From positions 1 through 64,000 of the forward strand of contig DBIA01000021.1 in the NCBI GenBank assembly GCA_002296525.1: a stretch of DNA of 64,000 nucleotides. Reading direction: 5' to 3'. The stretch comes from Candidatus Neomicrothrix sp. UBA814 (GTDB lineage: Bacteria > Actinomycetota > Acidimicrobiia > Acidimicrobiales > Poriferisodalaceae). Every line of letters begins with the position of its first letter. Positions within the stretch are counted from its first letter, which is position 1. A program made the translations under genes and the position numbers. The notes beneath the pieces were generated by a model that saw only the letters and a list, made by a program, of their open reading frames with translations, was not told the DNA's origin and did not search any database. Positions 1-9,119 of this stretch are shown one piece after another.

Positions 1-103
1 GCTACGAGGAACCACCACTTCTGCGAACCAGTGCCTACAGCTTCTTGTGACTGCTGGGCGAATATACCGACGGCTAACACAGTCTCAGAGTAGCTAGCAC
101 AAC
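1..103. other. Window edge, no supported gene
   Basis: The 103 bases left of the glycosylase gene hold no open frame with a recognisable product. They are downstream of the minus-strand glycosylase stop and could be an intergenic spacer or the beginning of a gene cut off by the window edge; nothing more can be said. Confidence 0.4.
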
Positions 104-880
104 TCAGCATTGGTGCTCAGGGCACCACCAGGTAGTCCGACCGGCAACTAGGTCTCGAGTCAGTTCACATCCATCTGTGGGGCAACTTCCGCCGTGTCGG
201 CGTTGGGATTGAAGGTCCCCCATATGTGATCCTCCTCTATCGGTTAGTTCCGTAATAGTTGCCTGAATAGTTGACGCCAATAGCTGTATATCGGTTGTCT
301 TCAAGGTGCGACCTGTCCGTGTGGGCTTTATTCCACTTCTCCACATGATCTCGTCACAAAGTAGGTTCCCAAGGCCCCCTATTCGCCTCTGGTCAAGGAG
401 CAGCGCTTTGATCGACGCGGATGAGCTTTGAAAGATCGTCAATTCTTCGGCAGTTATTCTTGCTGCGTCCGGGCCGACTTGACTCTCGTCAGGCCCCAAC
501 TCCACATTTCCAAAACGACGGGGGTCAATCATTGATAGCGCCCCTTCTTCTTCAAAGTTGATAACGCAACGAAGGTGTTTTTTCTGCATTTCATTGGTCG
601 TATACAACAGCTGGTCAATTGCTGGTTCGTCGTCAACGATTAATCGCCCCGTCATCCCAAAGCGCATTCCGACTGAAACATGGGCGACATCTAACAGGAG
701 GAGCTTTCCGATTCTTCTAACCCCCCGCAGTTGACGACCGTAAATCGCCTTCCGAAATTTAGACAAATCGCTGTCACCGACCAGGTAAGTCTCATTGGGA
801 ATTGCCACCGACTTAATGGTGCGACCCAACGCGCGCTTGGCAGCTTGCCTATAAAGGTCAACTTCGATCAGTTCGGGCAC
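104..880 (-). CDS. Fpg/Nei-family DNA glycosylase (base excision repair)
   Basis: A bifunctional DNA glycosylase/AP lyase that excises oxidised bases. The mature N-terminus is Pro2-Glu3 (MPEL), the family nucleophile and catalytic acid; Lys59 in IGKLLLL, the DPRRFG loop (119-124) and Asn172 in the helix-two-turns-helix follow in normal order. The C-terminal zinc finger is present (Cys233, Cys238, Cys253, Cys258) but spaced C-x4-C-x14-C-x4-C rather than the usual C-x2-C-x16-C-x2-C, and the last Cys is the last residue. The start is GTG. At 258 aa it is slightly short for Fpg (about 270-290). The N-terminus MPELIEV differs from the usual MPELPEV, so whether the substrate preference is Fpg-like or Nei-like is open. 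It is divergent from the aldo-keto reductase gene 38 bp away. Confidence 0.88.
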   Translation of the reverse strand: MPELIEVDLYRQAAKRALGRTIKSVAIPNETYLVGDSDLSKFRKAIYGRQLRGVRRIGKLLLLDVAHVSVGMRFGMTGRLIVDDEPAIDQLLYTTNEMQKKHLRCVINFEEEGALSMIDPRRFGNVELGPDESQVGPDAARITAEELTIFQSSSASIKALLLDQRRIGGLGNLLCDEIMWRSGIKPTRTGRTLKTTDIQLLASTIQATITELTDRGGSHMGDLQSQRRHGGSCPTDGCELTRDLVAGRTTWWCPEHQC

Positions 881-918
881 ATGAAGACGGTAGCGTCAGA
901 CGCTCCTATGATCCGAGC

Positions 919-1857
919 ATGGAGTTCAGACGGATAGGCGAACTTAAAGTTTCAGAGGTCGGCCTTGGATGCAACAACTTTGGTACCCGCATTGACGAAG
1001 ATTCAACCGATGAAGTCTTTAGGGCCTGTTTAGACAGCGGCATCAACTTTTTCGACACAGCCGACGTTTACGGCTCTGGGGCATCAGAAGAGATGTTGGG
1101 TCGAGCGATGAAAGGTCATCGCGATCAAGTAGTCATCGCAACCAAATTCGGGCTTAGAGACATAGATCCAGGTCTTACAGGAGGAAGCGCTGAATGGGTA
1201 AGGCGCTCGGTTGATCGAAGTTTGCGCAGACTAGACACCGACTGGATCGACTTATTCCAGATACATACCCCTGATGATCAAGTAGGAGAATTAGAGACAC
1301 TTCAGGCCCTAAACGATCTTGTGGTAGCGGGAAAGGTTCGTGAAATTGGTTGCTCAAATTATGACGCCGATCGGCTCGACAATGCTGCTGATATTTCGAC
1401 AAGAGAATCTCTTGCTTCTTATCGAACCGTGCAGAACCGATACTCGGTGCTATACCGCGAACCCGAGGCTGAAGTTTTCGATGTATGCGAAAGCCGTGGA
1501 GTCGGTTTCTTACCGTTTTTCCCTCTTGAGTCGGGGCTCCTTACAGGAAAGGTCAACGCTGATGGGCCAACTCCAGGAACACGTTTAGCGGAATGGCCCC
1601 AAGAACGTCTGGATCTTTTCTTAACCGAACGTAATTTGCGTGCTGTGCAACGACTGCGTGAATGGCTGCATGACAGGGATCAATCTCTATTGGACTTGGC
1701 ATTTTCTTGGCTTCTGTCTAGGCCCCATATTCCGAGTGTGATTGCTGGAGCTACGAGTGCAAGTCAGGTATTTGCTAATTCTCAGGCTGCGGGTTGGAAG
1801 TTAAGCGAAAACGACTTGAACGAAATAGAAGACATTGTCTCTACAGCCAATAGTTGA
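919..1857 (+). CDS. Aldo/keto reductase
   Basis: NADPH-dependent reductase of carbonyl substrates, cytosolic TIM barrel, 312 aa (normal length). The catalytic tetrad is visible: Asp46 and Tyr51 in FDTADVYG, Lys76 in ATKFG and His116 in QIHTPD. The C-terminal part (LSRPHIPSVIAGATS) is the usual NADP-binding strand of the AKR11/12-like bacterial group. It starts with ATG but with only a weak ribosome site (GAG just before the codon). It stands alone, divergent from the glycosylase and convergent with metX. The substrate cannot be named from sequence. Confidence 0.9.
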   Translation: MEFRRIGELKVSEVGLGCNNFGTRIDEDSTDEVFRACLDSGINFFDTADVYGSGASEEMLGRAMKGHRDQVVIATKFGLRDIDPGLTGGSAEWVRRSVDRSLRRLDTDWIDLFQIHTPDDQVGELETLQALNDLVVAGKVREIGCSNYDADRLDNAADISTRESLASYRTVQNRYSVLYREPEAEVFDVCESRGVGFLPFFPLESGLLTGKVNADGPTPGTRLAEWPQERLDLFLTERNLRAVQRLREWLHDRDQSLLDLAFSWLLSRPHIPSVIAGATSASQVFANSQAAGWKLSENDLNEIEDIVSTANS

Positions 1858-1875
1858 ACTTGGGGCCAGTGAGCG

Positions 1876-3084
1876 TTAGGCGATAGCACCTTTGGAGATT
1901 TTTTCGATGAAATCACCCATCGGTCCACCAGTTTGTTCCGGTTCGGTGAGAAATCCGTCATGGCCATTGTCGCTGTCTATATCAATATGTTCGACTGGCA
2001 CGCGCCCCTTGAGAGCGTCGACTATCCGAATTTGTTGGGGACGCGGGTAGAGGAAATCTGTACGAACGCTCATCAAAAGGCTGGGGCAGGTGATTCGCTT
2101 CAAAGCTTGCTCAACCCCTCCCCGACCGCGGCCAACGTCGTGGAGGTCCATCATTTTGTTCAAGATTAGGTAAGTATTGGCGTCAAAACGCCATGGAAAT
2201 TTTGCTGCCTGGTAATCCAGATAGCTCTCGACATCGAATCGATGATCGAGTCGGAACGGTTCGATCGCATCGTTGCTGTATCGACCGAACCTTCGGTCGA
2301 ACTCTTCGTCGCTTCGATAATGGATCATTGCAATACGACGGGCATTGGCCAAACCCAAATGCGGGCCTTTTCCTGGTGCAGCGTCGTAATAATGACCGTC
2401 CTCATACGCAGGGTCGTCGACTATTGCCTGTCTGCCCACCTGACTCCAAGCTATTTGTTGCGCTGAAGCTGCAGCGGTTGATGCGATGATTACTAAAGAA
2501 CCGCAACGATCGGGGTAGCTAGTCGCCCATTCAAGCGCCTGCATACCTCCCATCGAACCCCCTACAACTGCCATCCACCTCTGAATCCCCAAGTGTTGAG
2601 CGAGCGCTCTTTGCGATCGAACCACATCTCGTATCGTCACGACAGGAAAGTCGCCTCCCCAACGTTTCCCTGTAACTGGATTAATTGATGCGGGTCCTGT
2701 TGTGCCTTGGCATCCGCCGAGAACATTGATGCACACAACGAAGAAGCGGTCAGTGTCTATCGGGCGGCCAGGACCAATGAAGTCATTCCACCAACCTGGC
2801 GTTGGTTGTCCTGGGCCAGCTTCACCGTAGGCGTGCGCATCTCCCGTTAACGCATGGCATACCAACACAGCGTTACCGGAGGCTGCGTCTAGGTTGCCCC
2901 AAGTTTCATAAGCAATTTGTGGGGCAACGAGTTCGCCGCCACTTTCGAGTACGTACGGTCGGTCCGGAGAAAGCTCAAAGAATTGCCTTTTCGCCACGGG
3001 CATGTTTTCAAGCCAGCCTCCGGACGCGGGAGGAGGATCTGTGGCAATGGATTCAGGGGTGTGAAATGCTTCGGACACTGTCAC
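1876..3084 (-). CDS. metX: Homoserine O-acyltransferase (MetX), methionine biosynthesis
   Basis: Transfers an acetyl (or succinyl) group from acyl-CoA to homoserine, the committing step to methionine; alpha/beta-hydrolase fold, cytosolic. Nucleophile Ser177 lies in GGSMGGMQALEW, with Asp343 (VRTDFLYP) and His375 (DNGHDGF) completing the triad. Length 402 aa is normal. The annotated start is GTG 3084, but a second GTG at 3078 has a better ribosome site (GGAG five bases upstream) and would remove only two residues. It is the last gene of the minus-strand run helicase-methylase-metX, 44 bp after the methylase stop. No metY is seen nearby. Acetyl versus succinyl specificity cannot be decided by eye. 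Confidence 0.93.
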   Translation of the reverse strand: MTVSEAFHTPESIATDPPPASGGWLENMPVAKRQFFELSPDRPYVLESGGELVAPQIAYETWGNLDAASGNAVLVCHALTGDAHAYGEAGPGQPTPGWWNDFIGPGRPIDTDRFFVVCINVLGGCQGTTGPASINPVTGKRWGGDFPVVTIRDVVRSQRALAQHLGIQRWMAVVGGSMGGMQALEWATSYPDRCGSLVIIASTAAASAQQIAWSQVGRQAIVDDPAYEDGHYYDAAPGKGPHLGLANARRIAMIHYRSDEEFDRRFGRYSNDAIEPFRLDHRFDVESYLDYQAAKFPWRFDANTYLILNKMMDLHDVGRGRGGVEQALKRITCPSLLMSVRTDFLYPRPQQIRIVDALKGRVPVEHIDIDSDNGHDGFLTEPEQTGGPMGDFIEKISKGAIA

Positions 3085-3100
3085 TCCAGGGCTGAACTAA

Positions 3101-3118
3101 AAGGCTACCTGAGGCCTT
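3101..3118 (-). terminator. Weak hairpin plus short T run between methylase and metX
   Basis: On the minus strand AAGGC and GCCTT form a 5-bp stem with an 8-nt loop, followed by four T. It lies just after the methylase stop and before metX. It is too short for a convincing intrinsic terminator and could merely attenuate read-through into metX. Confidence 0.25.
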
Positions 3119-3128
3119 ACCTATAAGG

Positions 3129-4772
3129 TCAAGGCCGTTTTTTTGGGATTTGTGAAATCCACCAGTGAAGCAACTCACTCGAAGGCAGCCCATACGCTTG
3201 ATTCATGGCCTCTCCGAAGCGTCGCGCTGCTTCATCATTAACTCCCTTTTCTTGAATTTCGCGGGCTAGTTCTGCTCCGACATCCCAAGTTTTAGATGGT
3301 TCTGGTAGCGGGAGGTCAGCAATTAGTGAAGCACGCAGTCTCATCGTGCCCTGACTCAAACCAGTACCTGCGGCAGCGCTGGCTAGCCAGGCCGCAGCCG
3401 GAGGTGAACTAACGGCGGCCATCAGATGCCACAGTTCGCTTTCTTGTTCCGGGATGATTGACACTAAGGGTGTCGACGGCAACAGCTTGCCTTCGATATC
3501 TGCGTAACACTCAACAATCCGCGTCTGGGTGGCTACCAGTAGCTTGGGGATTAGTCGCTGTTCGAGCCAGGCGCCCAATTGGGTCGGCGGGTTGTCTTCT
3601 ATATCCAGCACTGGACGCTGAAACCGCTGCTTGGCAAATCGTGTCGGTATGTCGCCGTACCGATAACTGAACGGGTCAACTAAGCCAACTGTCACGAGTT
3701 TAGGTCGATGATCGTTTCGAGTGGCTTCCACCACCCGCTCCGCGAGCCAGTAATACGCGTCTCGGAAGTCCGCTGTTACCACCGCTCGGTCCCCTAAACG
3801 TCTTGTGGCCGTAATCGCTATGGCGGGCACCCCATTGGCGCGAGCCAACAGCGAGGACCAGCATCCCGGAAGGGGTCGTTGCACCGCTAGGACGTCTTGT
3901 GTTTCATACCTAACGATTAGGCATTCGTCGCGTTTGTCGTTTCGGAGTATGGGAGCTACGACATCAACCGCTGCCGACTCGAAGACGGATCTGCCTCCGA
4001 TCCAGATTCCACTGAGCGTTAATCGGCTGTCGATCCATTCCCTGGCTAGTTGACTCGAGTCTGATCCCAATGTCGAAGATGGAGCTATTAACGTCACCCG
4101 TCCATCTTCGCCACTCAACTCAACCGCCAGAAGGAAGAAGAGCATGCTTTCGTCGACATATGCCGTGTAGAGAGAGCCGAATCTCTGTTTGAGGGCTTGC
4201 GCTCGGCCTCTGTTACGACTGGTCTCAGACTTTAACTGTCCGAGAAACGGCGGATTTCCTATTACGACATCACAAGTTCCGAGCCATTTTTCGGGCACGT
4301 CAAGTAAGCCATCTCCGACGACCAGGTGATCCGTCGATGGCCATTGTCCTCCTTTCGAAGCGGCCCAGAGTTTCAAAGTCAGTCGCGAAACTTCGATGCT
4401 CACGGGATCTATATCTATGCCTCTAAGGGTTTTCGAAATCGAAGTCACAGATTCACCGCGCTGGAACTTCCGTTCTGCCGCCGCTAGTAGGAAGACTCCT
4501 GAGCCAGCCGAAGGGTCACAGACAATTTCTCCAGCGCCAACGTCAAGGAGATCAACCAATTCTTGGGCTATGGGATATGGGGTGAAGACCGCGCCGGTTG
4601 CTCGATGGTCAATGAGCGCTTTCTCTCTAAGAGGACCGAGACTGGCAAGTTGATGAATTAAATCTTCGTCAACCTCGTCATTCTCTATACGGTCGAGGAT
4701 TTGTTGAGCCGCCTGCGCGACAGCTGGTGGAAGTTGTGCTGCGCCAAAAGTCAGATCTGTTGAAGTACCCAT
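3129..4772 (-). CDS. Orphan class I DNA N6-adenine methyltransferase (Eco57I/TaqI-like)
   Basis: 547 aa. An S-adenosylmethionine-dependent methylase of the gamma (N6-adenine) class: motif X region TGAVFTPYPIA (59-69), motif I DPSAGSG (86-92), an acidic motif II GIDIDP (118-123) and catalytic motif IV NPPF (173-176). Residues from about 300 to the end would contain the target-recognition domain, ending in a region rich in LPLPEP, as in type IIG/BREX-like methylases, but no nuclease domain is visible and no restriction gene is next to it. Its 5' end overlaps the upstream DEAD-box helicase by 22 bp, so the two are probably translated together. Function may be epigenetic marking or protection from an enzyme encoded elsewhere; an RNA or protein substrate is not excluded. 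Confidence 0.8.
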   Translation of the reverse strand: MGTSTDLTFGAAQLPPAVAQAAQQILDRIENDEVDEDLIHQLASLGPLREKALIDHRATGAVFTPYPIAQELVDLLDVGAGEIVCDPSAGSGVFLLAAAERKFQRGESVTSISKTLRGIDIDPVSIEVSRLTLKLWAASKGGQWPSTDHLVVGDGLLDVPEKWLGTCDVVIGNPPFLGQLKSETSRNRGRAQALKQRFGSLYTAYVDESMLFFLLAVELSGEDGRVTLIAPSSTLGSDSSQLAREWIDSRLTLSGIWIGGRSVFESAAVDVVAPILRNDKRDECLIVRYETQDVLAVQRPLPGCWSSLLARANGVPAIAITATRRLGDRAVVTADFRDAYYWLAERVVEATRNDHRPKLVTVGLVDPFSYRYGDIPTRFAKQRFQRPVLDIEDNPPTQLGAWLEQRLIPKLLVATQTRIVECYADIEGKLLPSTPLVSIIPEQESELWHLMAAVSSPPAAAWLASAAAGTGLSQGTMRLRASLIADLPLPEPSKTWDVGAELAREIQEKGVNDEAARRFGEAMNQAYGLPSSELLHWWISQIPKKRP

Positions 4773-5911
4773 GCCGGTAGATCATCTAATCGAGAATCAT
4801 TTGAGAACACTTCATGAAGCGGGAGCTTGAGACCCAAACGCCTTTGAAGTTGTCGAACTTGGAGTTCTTCGTCCCACAGGAACATGGTTACGGCTGTTCC
4901 AGTTGAACCAGCTCGTGCTGTGCGACCGGAGCGATGCAGGTAGGTCTTGTGATCCTCAGGGGGGTTGTAGTGAATAACAACATCTACCTCATCTACGTGA
5001 ATCCCTCTTGCTGCCACATCGGTAGCCACCAAGGCCTTAAGCCCGCCACCGCTGAAATCCTTTAAGGCTTTTTCTCGTTGAGATTGTCGTAAATCACCGT
5101 GTATTGCTGCCGCCTTGACTCCTTCGGCCCGAAGCTCTTTTTCTAATTGATCCGCTCCCCTTTTGGTGCGGGTGAAAAGCATCGTTTTGGTGCCTTGGTG
5201 AATGATTCTCGCTGCGACTTGAACTCTGTTCATTTTGTGAACGGACATAAAAATATGGCCCATTTCACTTACTGTGACTTCTGGTTCTGTTACCTCGTGA
5301 AACACCGGGTCATTTAGATGCCGTTTCACGACCGTGTCGACTGCTCCATCCAGAGTCGCGGAAAAGAGCATCGTTTGGTGATCAACCTGAATGTGCCTAA
5401 GTACCCATTCGACTTGTGGAAGGAACCCCATGTCAGCCATGCGGTCAGCTTCGTCGACAACAACACGTTCGACTAAAGCTACGTCGACTGCTTCTCGTTC
5501 GATGAGATCAATGAGGCGTCCAGGAGTGGCAATAACGATATCTATCCCGTTACTTATAGTTTCGATTTGCTTTTCGATGTTCGTGCCGCCGTAGACGGCG
5601 ATGGTTCGAAGTTCGCGCGCTTTGGCTAGGGGCTCAACTACTCCGGTTATTTGGTTTGCGAGTTCACGAGTGGGAGTCAACATTAAGGTGGTGGGTTTAC
5701 CGTCGTGACTTCTTGTCGTGTGAGCTATCGCTGGCAAACTAAATGCCAATGTTTTTCCTGAACCCGTTTTGGCTTTTCCGCAAACATCTCGGCGGGCCAT
5801 CGCATCTCCAATAGCAAGGCTTTGAATCGCGAATGGTGATTCAATTCCTTGTTCAGCTAAGGCCGCTATGAGGTCCTGGGGTACGCCGAGGTCTGCAAAA
5901 GTCGGAGTCAC
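4751..5911 (-). CDS. DEAD-box ATP-dependent RNA helicase (RhlE/CsdA-like)
   Basis: 386 aa RNA helicase core with little C-terminal extension. Q motif with Gln30 after PFAI, Walker A AKTGSGKT (47-54), PTRELA (Ia), DEAD box in VVVDEADRMADMGF, SAT in MLFSATL, and motif VI HRSGRTARAG are all intact. It likely remodels structured RNA during ribosome assembly or cold response. Start is GTG at 5911; it is the first gene of the helicase-methylase-metX run and overlaps the methylase by 22 bp. Nothing suggests a defence-type SF2 helicase: there is no extra nuclease or HSDR-like domain. Confidence 0.92.
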   Translation of the reverse strand: MTPTFADLGVPQDLIAALAEQGIESPFAIQSLAIGDAMARRDVCGKAKTGSGKTLAFSLPAIAHTTRSHDGKPTTLMLTPTRELANQITGVVEPLAKARELRTIAVYGGTNIEKQIETISNGIDIVIATPGRLIDLIEREAVDVALVERVVVDEADRMADMGFLPQVEWVLRHIQVDHQTMLFSATLDGAVDTVVKRHLNDPVFHEVTEPEVTVSEMGHIFMSVHKMNRVQVAARIIHQGTKTMLFTRTKRGADQLEKELRAEGVKAAAIHGDLRQSQREKALKDFSGGGLKALVATDVAARGIHVDEVDVVIHYNPPEDHKTYLHRSGRTARAGSTGTAVTMFLWDEELQVRQLQRRLGLKLPLHEVFSNDSRLDDLPAWVLQQI

Positions 5912-6003
5912 GTGTGTGAGCTTTCAGGTGGTGGCCGATATTTCGGCGTATGCGGGGCCGCCTAACGATTACCTAAGGCGGGGAAGATGTAGCGCTCTTC
6001 TTC

Positions 6004-6034
6004 AGCGCCGTATTCGTCAAGGGTAGCCGGCGCT
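6004..6034 (-). terminator. GC-rich hairpin downstream of amidohydrolase gene
   Basis: AGCGCCG and CGGCGCT are perfect 7-bp arms around a 17-nt loop, 17 bp beyond the amidohydrolase stop on the minus strand. There is no T tract, so it is at most a stabilising 3' structure or a Rho-dependent type end. A second, weaker repeat (CCGCCT/AGGCGG, 5958-5981) lies between it and the helicase start. Confidence 0.3.
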
Positions 6035-6050
6035 CACAGATCTCCGAGGT

Positions 6051-7511
6051 TTAGTGTTTGCGGTAGCTGAGAACCTTACCTGCCCCGATTTGTGTATGAA
6101 GGCTCTCTTGAAAAGCCAACTGACCGTTGACCCACACGTTTCGAATGCCAGCCGATTCTCGTTTGGGGTCCTCATAAGTAGCAACATCGGCAACCACATT
6201 TGGGTCGAACAACACCAGATCCGCCCAATTCCCCTCAACTATCCGCCCTCTGTCTTGCAGGCCGTGAACATCGCAGGATAACGAGGTCATTCTTCGCACA
6301 GCGCTTTCCAGACCCAGAACACCTTGTTCTCGAACATATCTGCCTAGCACCCGGGGGAATGTTCCAAATAACCGGGGATGTGGCTTACCTGCCAGGTCTG
6401 GAATGCCGTCAGATCCAATCATGACCCGTTCGTGACGCAAATTAGAAACGATGTCGCCTTCATCCATGATGTGTTGAATACAGATCGTGTTTTTTCCTTC
6501 AGGGGCAGTCAGGATATGTCTCACTGCTTCCGTTACCGATATTTCTAACTCTTCCGCTACGTCAACCAACATTCGGCCTTCGTACTGTCGATAGGCGGGA
6601 CATGAGGCCAATTGAATTGCTGTTGCCAGTTCTGGGTTTGGGCTATCTAAATCGAAGTACTGGATCATTGGGCCACTACCTGCCGTGTACGGGTAAACAT
6701 CAAGGGTTACTCGAGCCCCATTAGCCACCGCAGCATCGACTTTCGCCAGCGAATCTTTGACCTTGCCCCAGTTTCTCCTACCCGCAGCCTTGTGGTGACT
6801 AATTTGCACGGCGATACCTGCTCGCTCACCTATCTCCAAAGCTTCGTCAACCGCTTCAAGCAAATAATCGTTTTCATTTCGCATATGCGTGGCGTAAATG
6901 CCGTCATATGGAGCTATGACCTTGGCAAGTTCGAGCACTTCTTCTGTATCTGACCACCGGCCCGGACGATAGATGAGGCCAGAAGAGAATCCGCATGCGC
7001 CTTGCTCCATTGCTAACTGGACATGATGGCGCATTCGTTCGAGTTCGGCGTCGCTAGGCGGTCGGCGATCGCTACCCATTTCTAATGACCGGATTGTGTT
7101 ATGCCCAACAAGCATCATTGCGTTGACCGCCGGCGTCGATTTCTCTACGTTCTGGCGGTATCCGTCGAGGTCACGCCATTCTGCTTGCATCCCAGATAGG
7201 TCTAGGGTGGGCTCCCCGGGTACAGCTGGAATAGCCGAGAAGCCGCAGTTCCCGACTACGACACTCGTGCAGCCTTGTGAGATCTTGAACTCCATATCGG
7301 GATGTAAAAGCAACGCACCGTCATCGTGAGTATGGACGTCTACGAAACCGGGCGCCAATACAAGTCCAGTGGCATCAATTTCCTGAGTAGCCGAGCCAGA
7401 AGTGTCACCAACTTCGGTGATGTGACCATCATCTACTGCGACGTCGCCAACGAATCGGTCAGCACCTGTTCCATCAATAATTGTGGCGTTGCGAATAATG
7501 GTGTCAGCCAT
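6051..7511 (-). CDS. N-acyl-D-amino-acid deacylase-type amidohydrolase
   Basis: 486 aa metal-dependent amidohydrolase (D-aminoacylase/dihydroorotase-like superfamily). The metal ligands of D-aminoacylase can be followed: HxH at His60/His62 (VDVHTHDD), the bridging-type Cys89 in VGNCGFS, His209 in ATHMRNEND, His239/His240 in QISHHKAAG, and Asp368 in MIGSDG. N- and C-terminal beta-sandwich parts (IIRNATIIDGTG and GNWADLVLFDP) are complete. No signal peptide, so cytosolic. It would release D-amino acids from N-acyl derivatives, for instance in cell-wall recycling; substrate is inferred. ATG start, divergent from the GMC oxidoreductase with 63 bp between the starts. Confidence 0.87.
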   Translation of the reverse strand: MADTIIRNATIIDGTGADRFVGDVAVDDGHITEVGDTSGSATQEIDATGLVLAPGFVDVHTHDDGALLLHPDMEFKISQGCTSVVVGNCGFSAIPAVPGEPTLDLSGMQAEWRDLDGYRQNVEKSTPAVNAMMLVGHNTIRSLEMGSDRRPPSDAELERMRHHVQLAMEQGACGFSSGLIYRPGRWSDTEEVLELAKVIAPYDGIYATHMRNENDYLLEAVDEALEIGERAGIAVQISHHKAAGRRNWGKVKDSLAKVDAAVANGARVTLDVYPYTAGSGPMIQYFDLDSPNPELATAIQLASCPAYRQYEGRMLVDVAEELEISVTEAVRHILTAPEGKNTICIQHIMDEGDIVSNLRHERVMIGSDGIPDLAGKPHPRLFGTFPRVLGRYVREQGVLGLESAVRRMTSLSCDVHGLQDRGRIVEGNWADLVLFDPNVVADVATYEDPKRESAGIRNVWVNGQLAFQESLHTQIGAGKVLSYRKH

Positions 7512-7574
7512 CTGCGAAGCCTAGATCAACTAATGGGCAACCTCTCTTTCGTTCGGGCAACTAGCGTCAAAGCA

Positions 7575-9119
7575 ATGGCAAGTGTCCGCGATTTCGAAAT
7601 CATTGTCGTCGGTGCTGGCGCGTCGGGAGCGCCTCTAGCGGCTCGTGCCAGCGAGAACCCAAACACCAGCGTGTTGCTACTCGACGCGGGGCCTGACTAT
7701 TCAGATTTAACCGACACACCAGCAGATTTACGCAACGGTCACCACAACAGCGTGTTTGACCACGATTGGCATCTCGACTATTCCCCGACTGAGCAGCGAC
7801 CCAATCAGCCACTTCCCAGGGGTCGCGTTACGGGCGGGTCAAGCGCTGTCAATACGTGCATCTTTTTACGTGGCGTGCCGGAAGATTATGACGATTGGGC
7901 CGACCGCGGTAATTCCGAATGGAGATGGGAAAACGTTCTTCCGACCTTCTGCAGGATCGAACGAGATTTGGACTTTGGTGACGAGTCCTTTCACGGGGAT
8001 GCAGGCCCAATCACAGTGCGCAGGTATCCATATGAGGAGCTGACCGAGTTGCACCAGGCTTTTCTCGCAACCGCAGAGGAGTTGGGGTACCCGGAGTGCC
8101 CGGACCAAAACGATCCTGATGGCTGGGGGGCCGGGCCTCAGCCCATGAACAAGCTCGGACAGCTTCGTGTATCGACTGCGTCTGCCTATCTGGCTCCCAT
8201 TAGGTTGCGCCCGAATCTAGAAATTCGTGGAGGGTGTCACACCAACAAATTAATAATTGAAAGAGGCAAGGCAGTCGGGGTTGAAATAATCCTTGCGGAT
8301 GGATCCATTGAACAGATCCGATCCAAGCTGGTGGTTCTATGTGCGGGAGCTATTCACACGCCTGGCATTTTGTTGCGTTCCGGCATAGGCCCGTCACAAC
8401 ATCTAGCTCAGATGGGGGTGGATGTATCTGCCGAAATGTCTGGGGTTGGTAAAAATTTGTCAGACCACCCGGGTTTGTTTGTTTTATGTCGACCGACTCA
8501 CCCTGAACTCGTCAACAGCGACCAGCCAATTATTCAGACGATCTTGAGGTACACGTCTCCTGATAACAACGATCGAATGGATTTACAGATCGAACAGTTG
8601 ACATTTACGGGTCGGGAAAATGTTCCCTACTTTGGTGTCGCAGCAGTTCTCGAGCAGGTTGACGGTGTTGGGGAACTAATTTTCCCAGATGCGGATCCGT
8701 TCGTTAACCCAACAATTAGGTCTCGATTCTGTGAGGTAGACCGCGATGCGGAGCGCCTCGCTGACTGTTTCTTGGATGCTTTACGTTTTACTGAGACCGG
8801 TCCCCTAGGGGCTCTCACCGATGAAGTGATGTTCCCTGACCTGCACAGAGTGAATGACCGGGCCGACGTCATCGATTTATTGAGACGTTTCTCCGCTTCT
8901 GGATACCACCCGTCCGGAACCGCTCGAATGGGGCCGTCTGACGACCCTGAAGCGGTTGTGGATCAATACGGTCGTTGCCATTCCATAGACGGTCTGGTTG
9001 TCGCAGATGCATCGATCTTTCCCACGGTGCCTCGGGCCAACACCAATCCTTCTTCGATCATGGTCGGAGAGACAATCGGTGAGTGGTTGCGCACCGAACC
9101 TTCTCGTTACAGCTTGTGA
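7575..9119 (+). CDS. GMC-family FAD oxidoreductase (choline dehydrogenase-like)
   Basis: 514 aa from the chosen start. FAD-binding VGAGASG at residues 12-18, the GMC signature PRGRVTGGSSAVN, and the C-terminal SGYHPSGTARMG containing the active-site His are clear, as is PRANTNPSSIMVGE at the end. It oxidises an alcohol; substrate unknown. The open frame extends 83 codons upstream, but that part runs into the divergent amidohydrolase gene and resembles no GMC N-terminus; ATG 7575 puts the dinucleotide motif at the usual distance (ATG 7533 is the alternative). Its stop overlaps the start of the HAD gene (TGATG), so the two are coupled. Confidence 0.9.
   Translation: MASVRDFEIIVVGAGASGAPLAARASENPNTSVLLLDAGPDYSDLTDTPADLRNGHHNSVFDHDWHLDYSPTEQRPNQPLPRGRVTGGSSAVNTCIFLRGVPEDYDDWADRGNSEWRWENVLPTFCRIERDLDFGDESFHGDAGPITVRRYPYEELTELHQAFLATAEELGYPECPDQNDPDGWGAGPQPMNKLGQLRVSTASAYLAPIRLRPNLEIRGGCHTNKLIIERGKAVGVEIILADGSIEQIRSKLVVLCAGAIHTPGILLRSGIGPSQHLAQMGVDVSAEMSGVGKNLSDHPGLFVLCRPTHPELVNSDQPIIQTILRYTSPDNNDRMDLQIEQLTFTGRENVPYFGVAAVLEQVDGVGELIFPDADPFVNPTIRSRFCEVDRDAERLADCFLDALRFTETGPLGALTDEVMFPDLHRVNDRADVIDLLRRFSASGYHPSGTARMGPSDDPEAVVDQYGRCHSIDGLVVADASIFPTVPRANTNPSSIMVGETIGEWLRTEPSRYSL

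Noticed and set aside
3129..5911. Defence island (methylase plus helicase, DISARM- or BREX-like)
   Set aside because: The helicase is an ordinary small DEAD-box RNA helicase and no nuclease, phosphatase, PLD or other defence partner is present.
7326..7574. 83-residue N-terminal extension of the GMC oxidoreductase
   Set aside because: It lies antisense over the amidohydrolase start, has no GMC similarity, and the FAD motif is correctly placed from ATG 7575.
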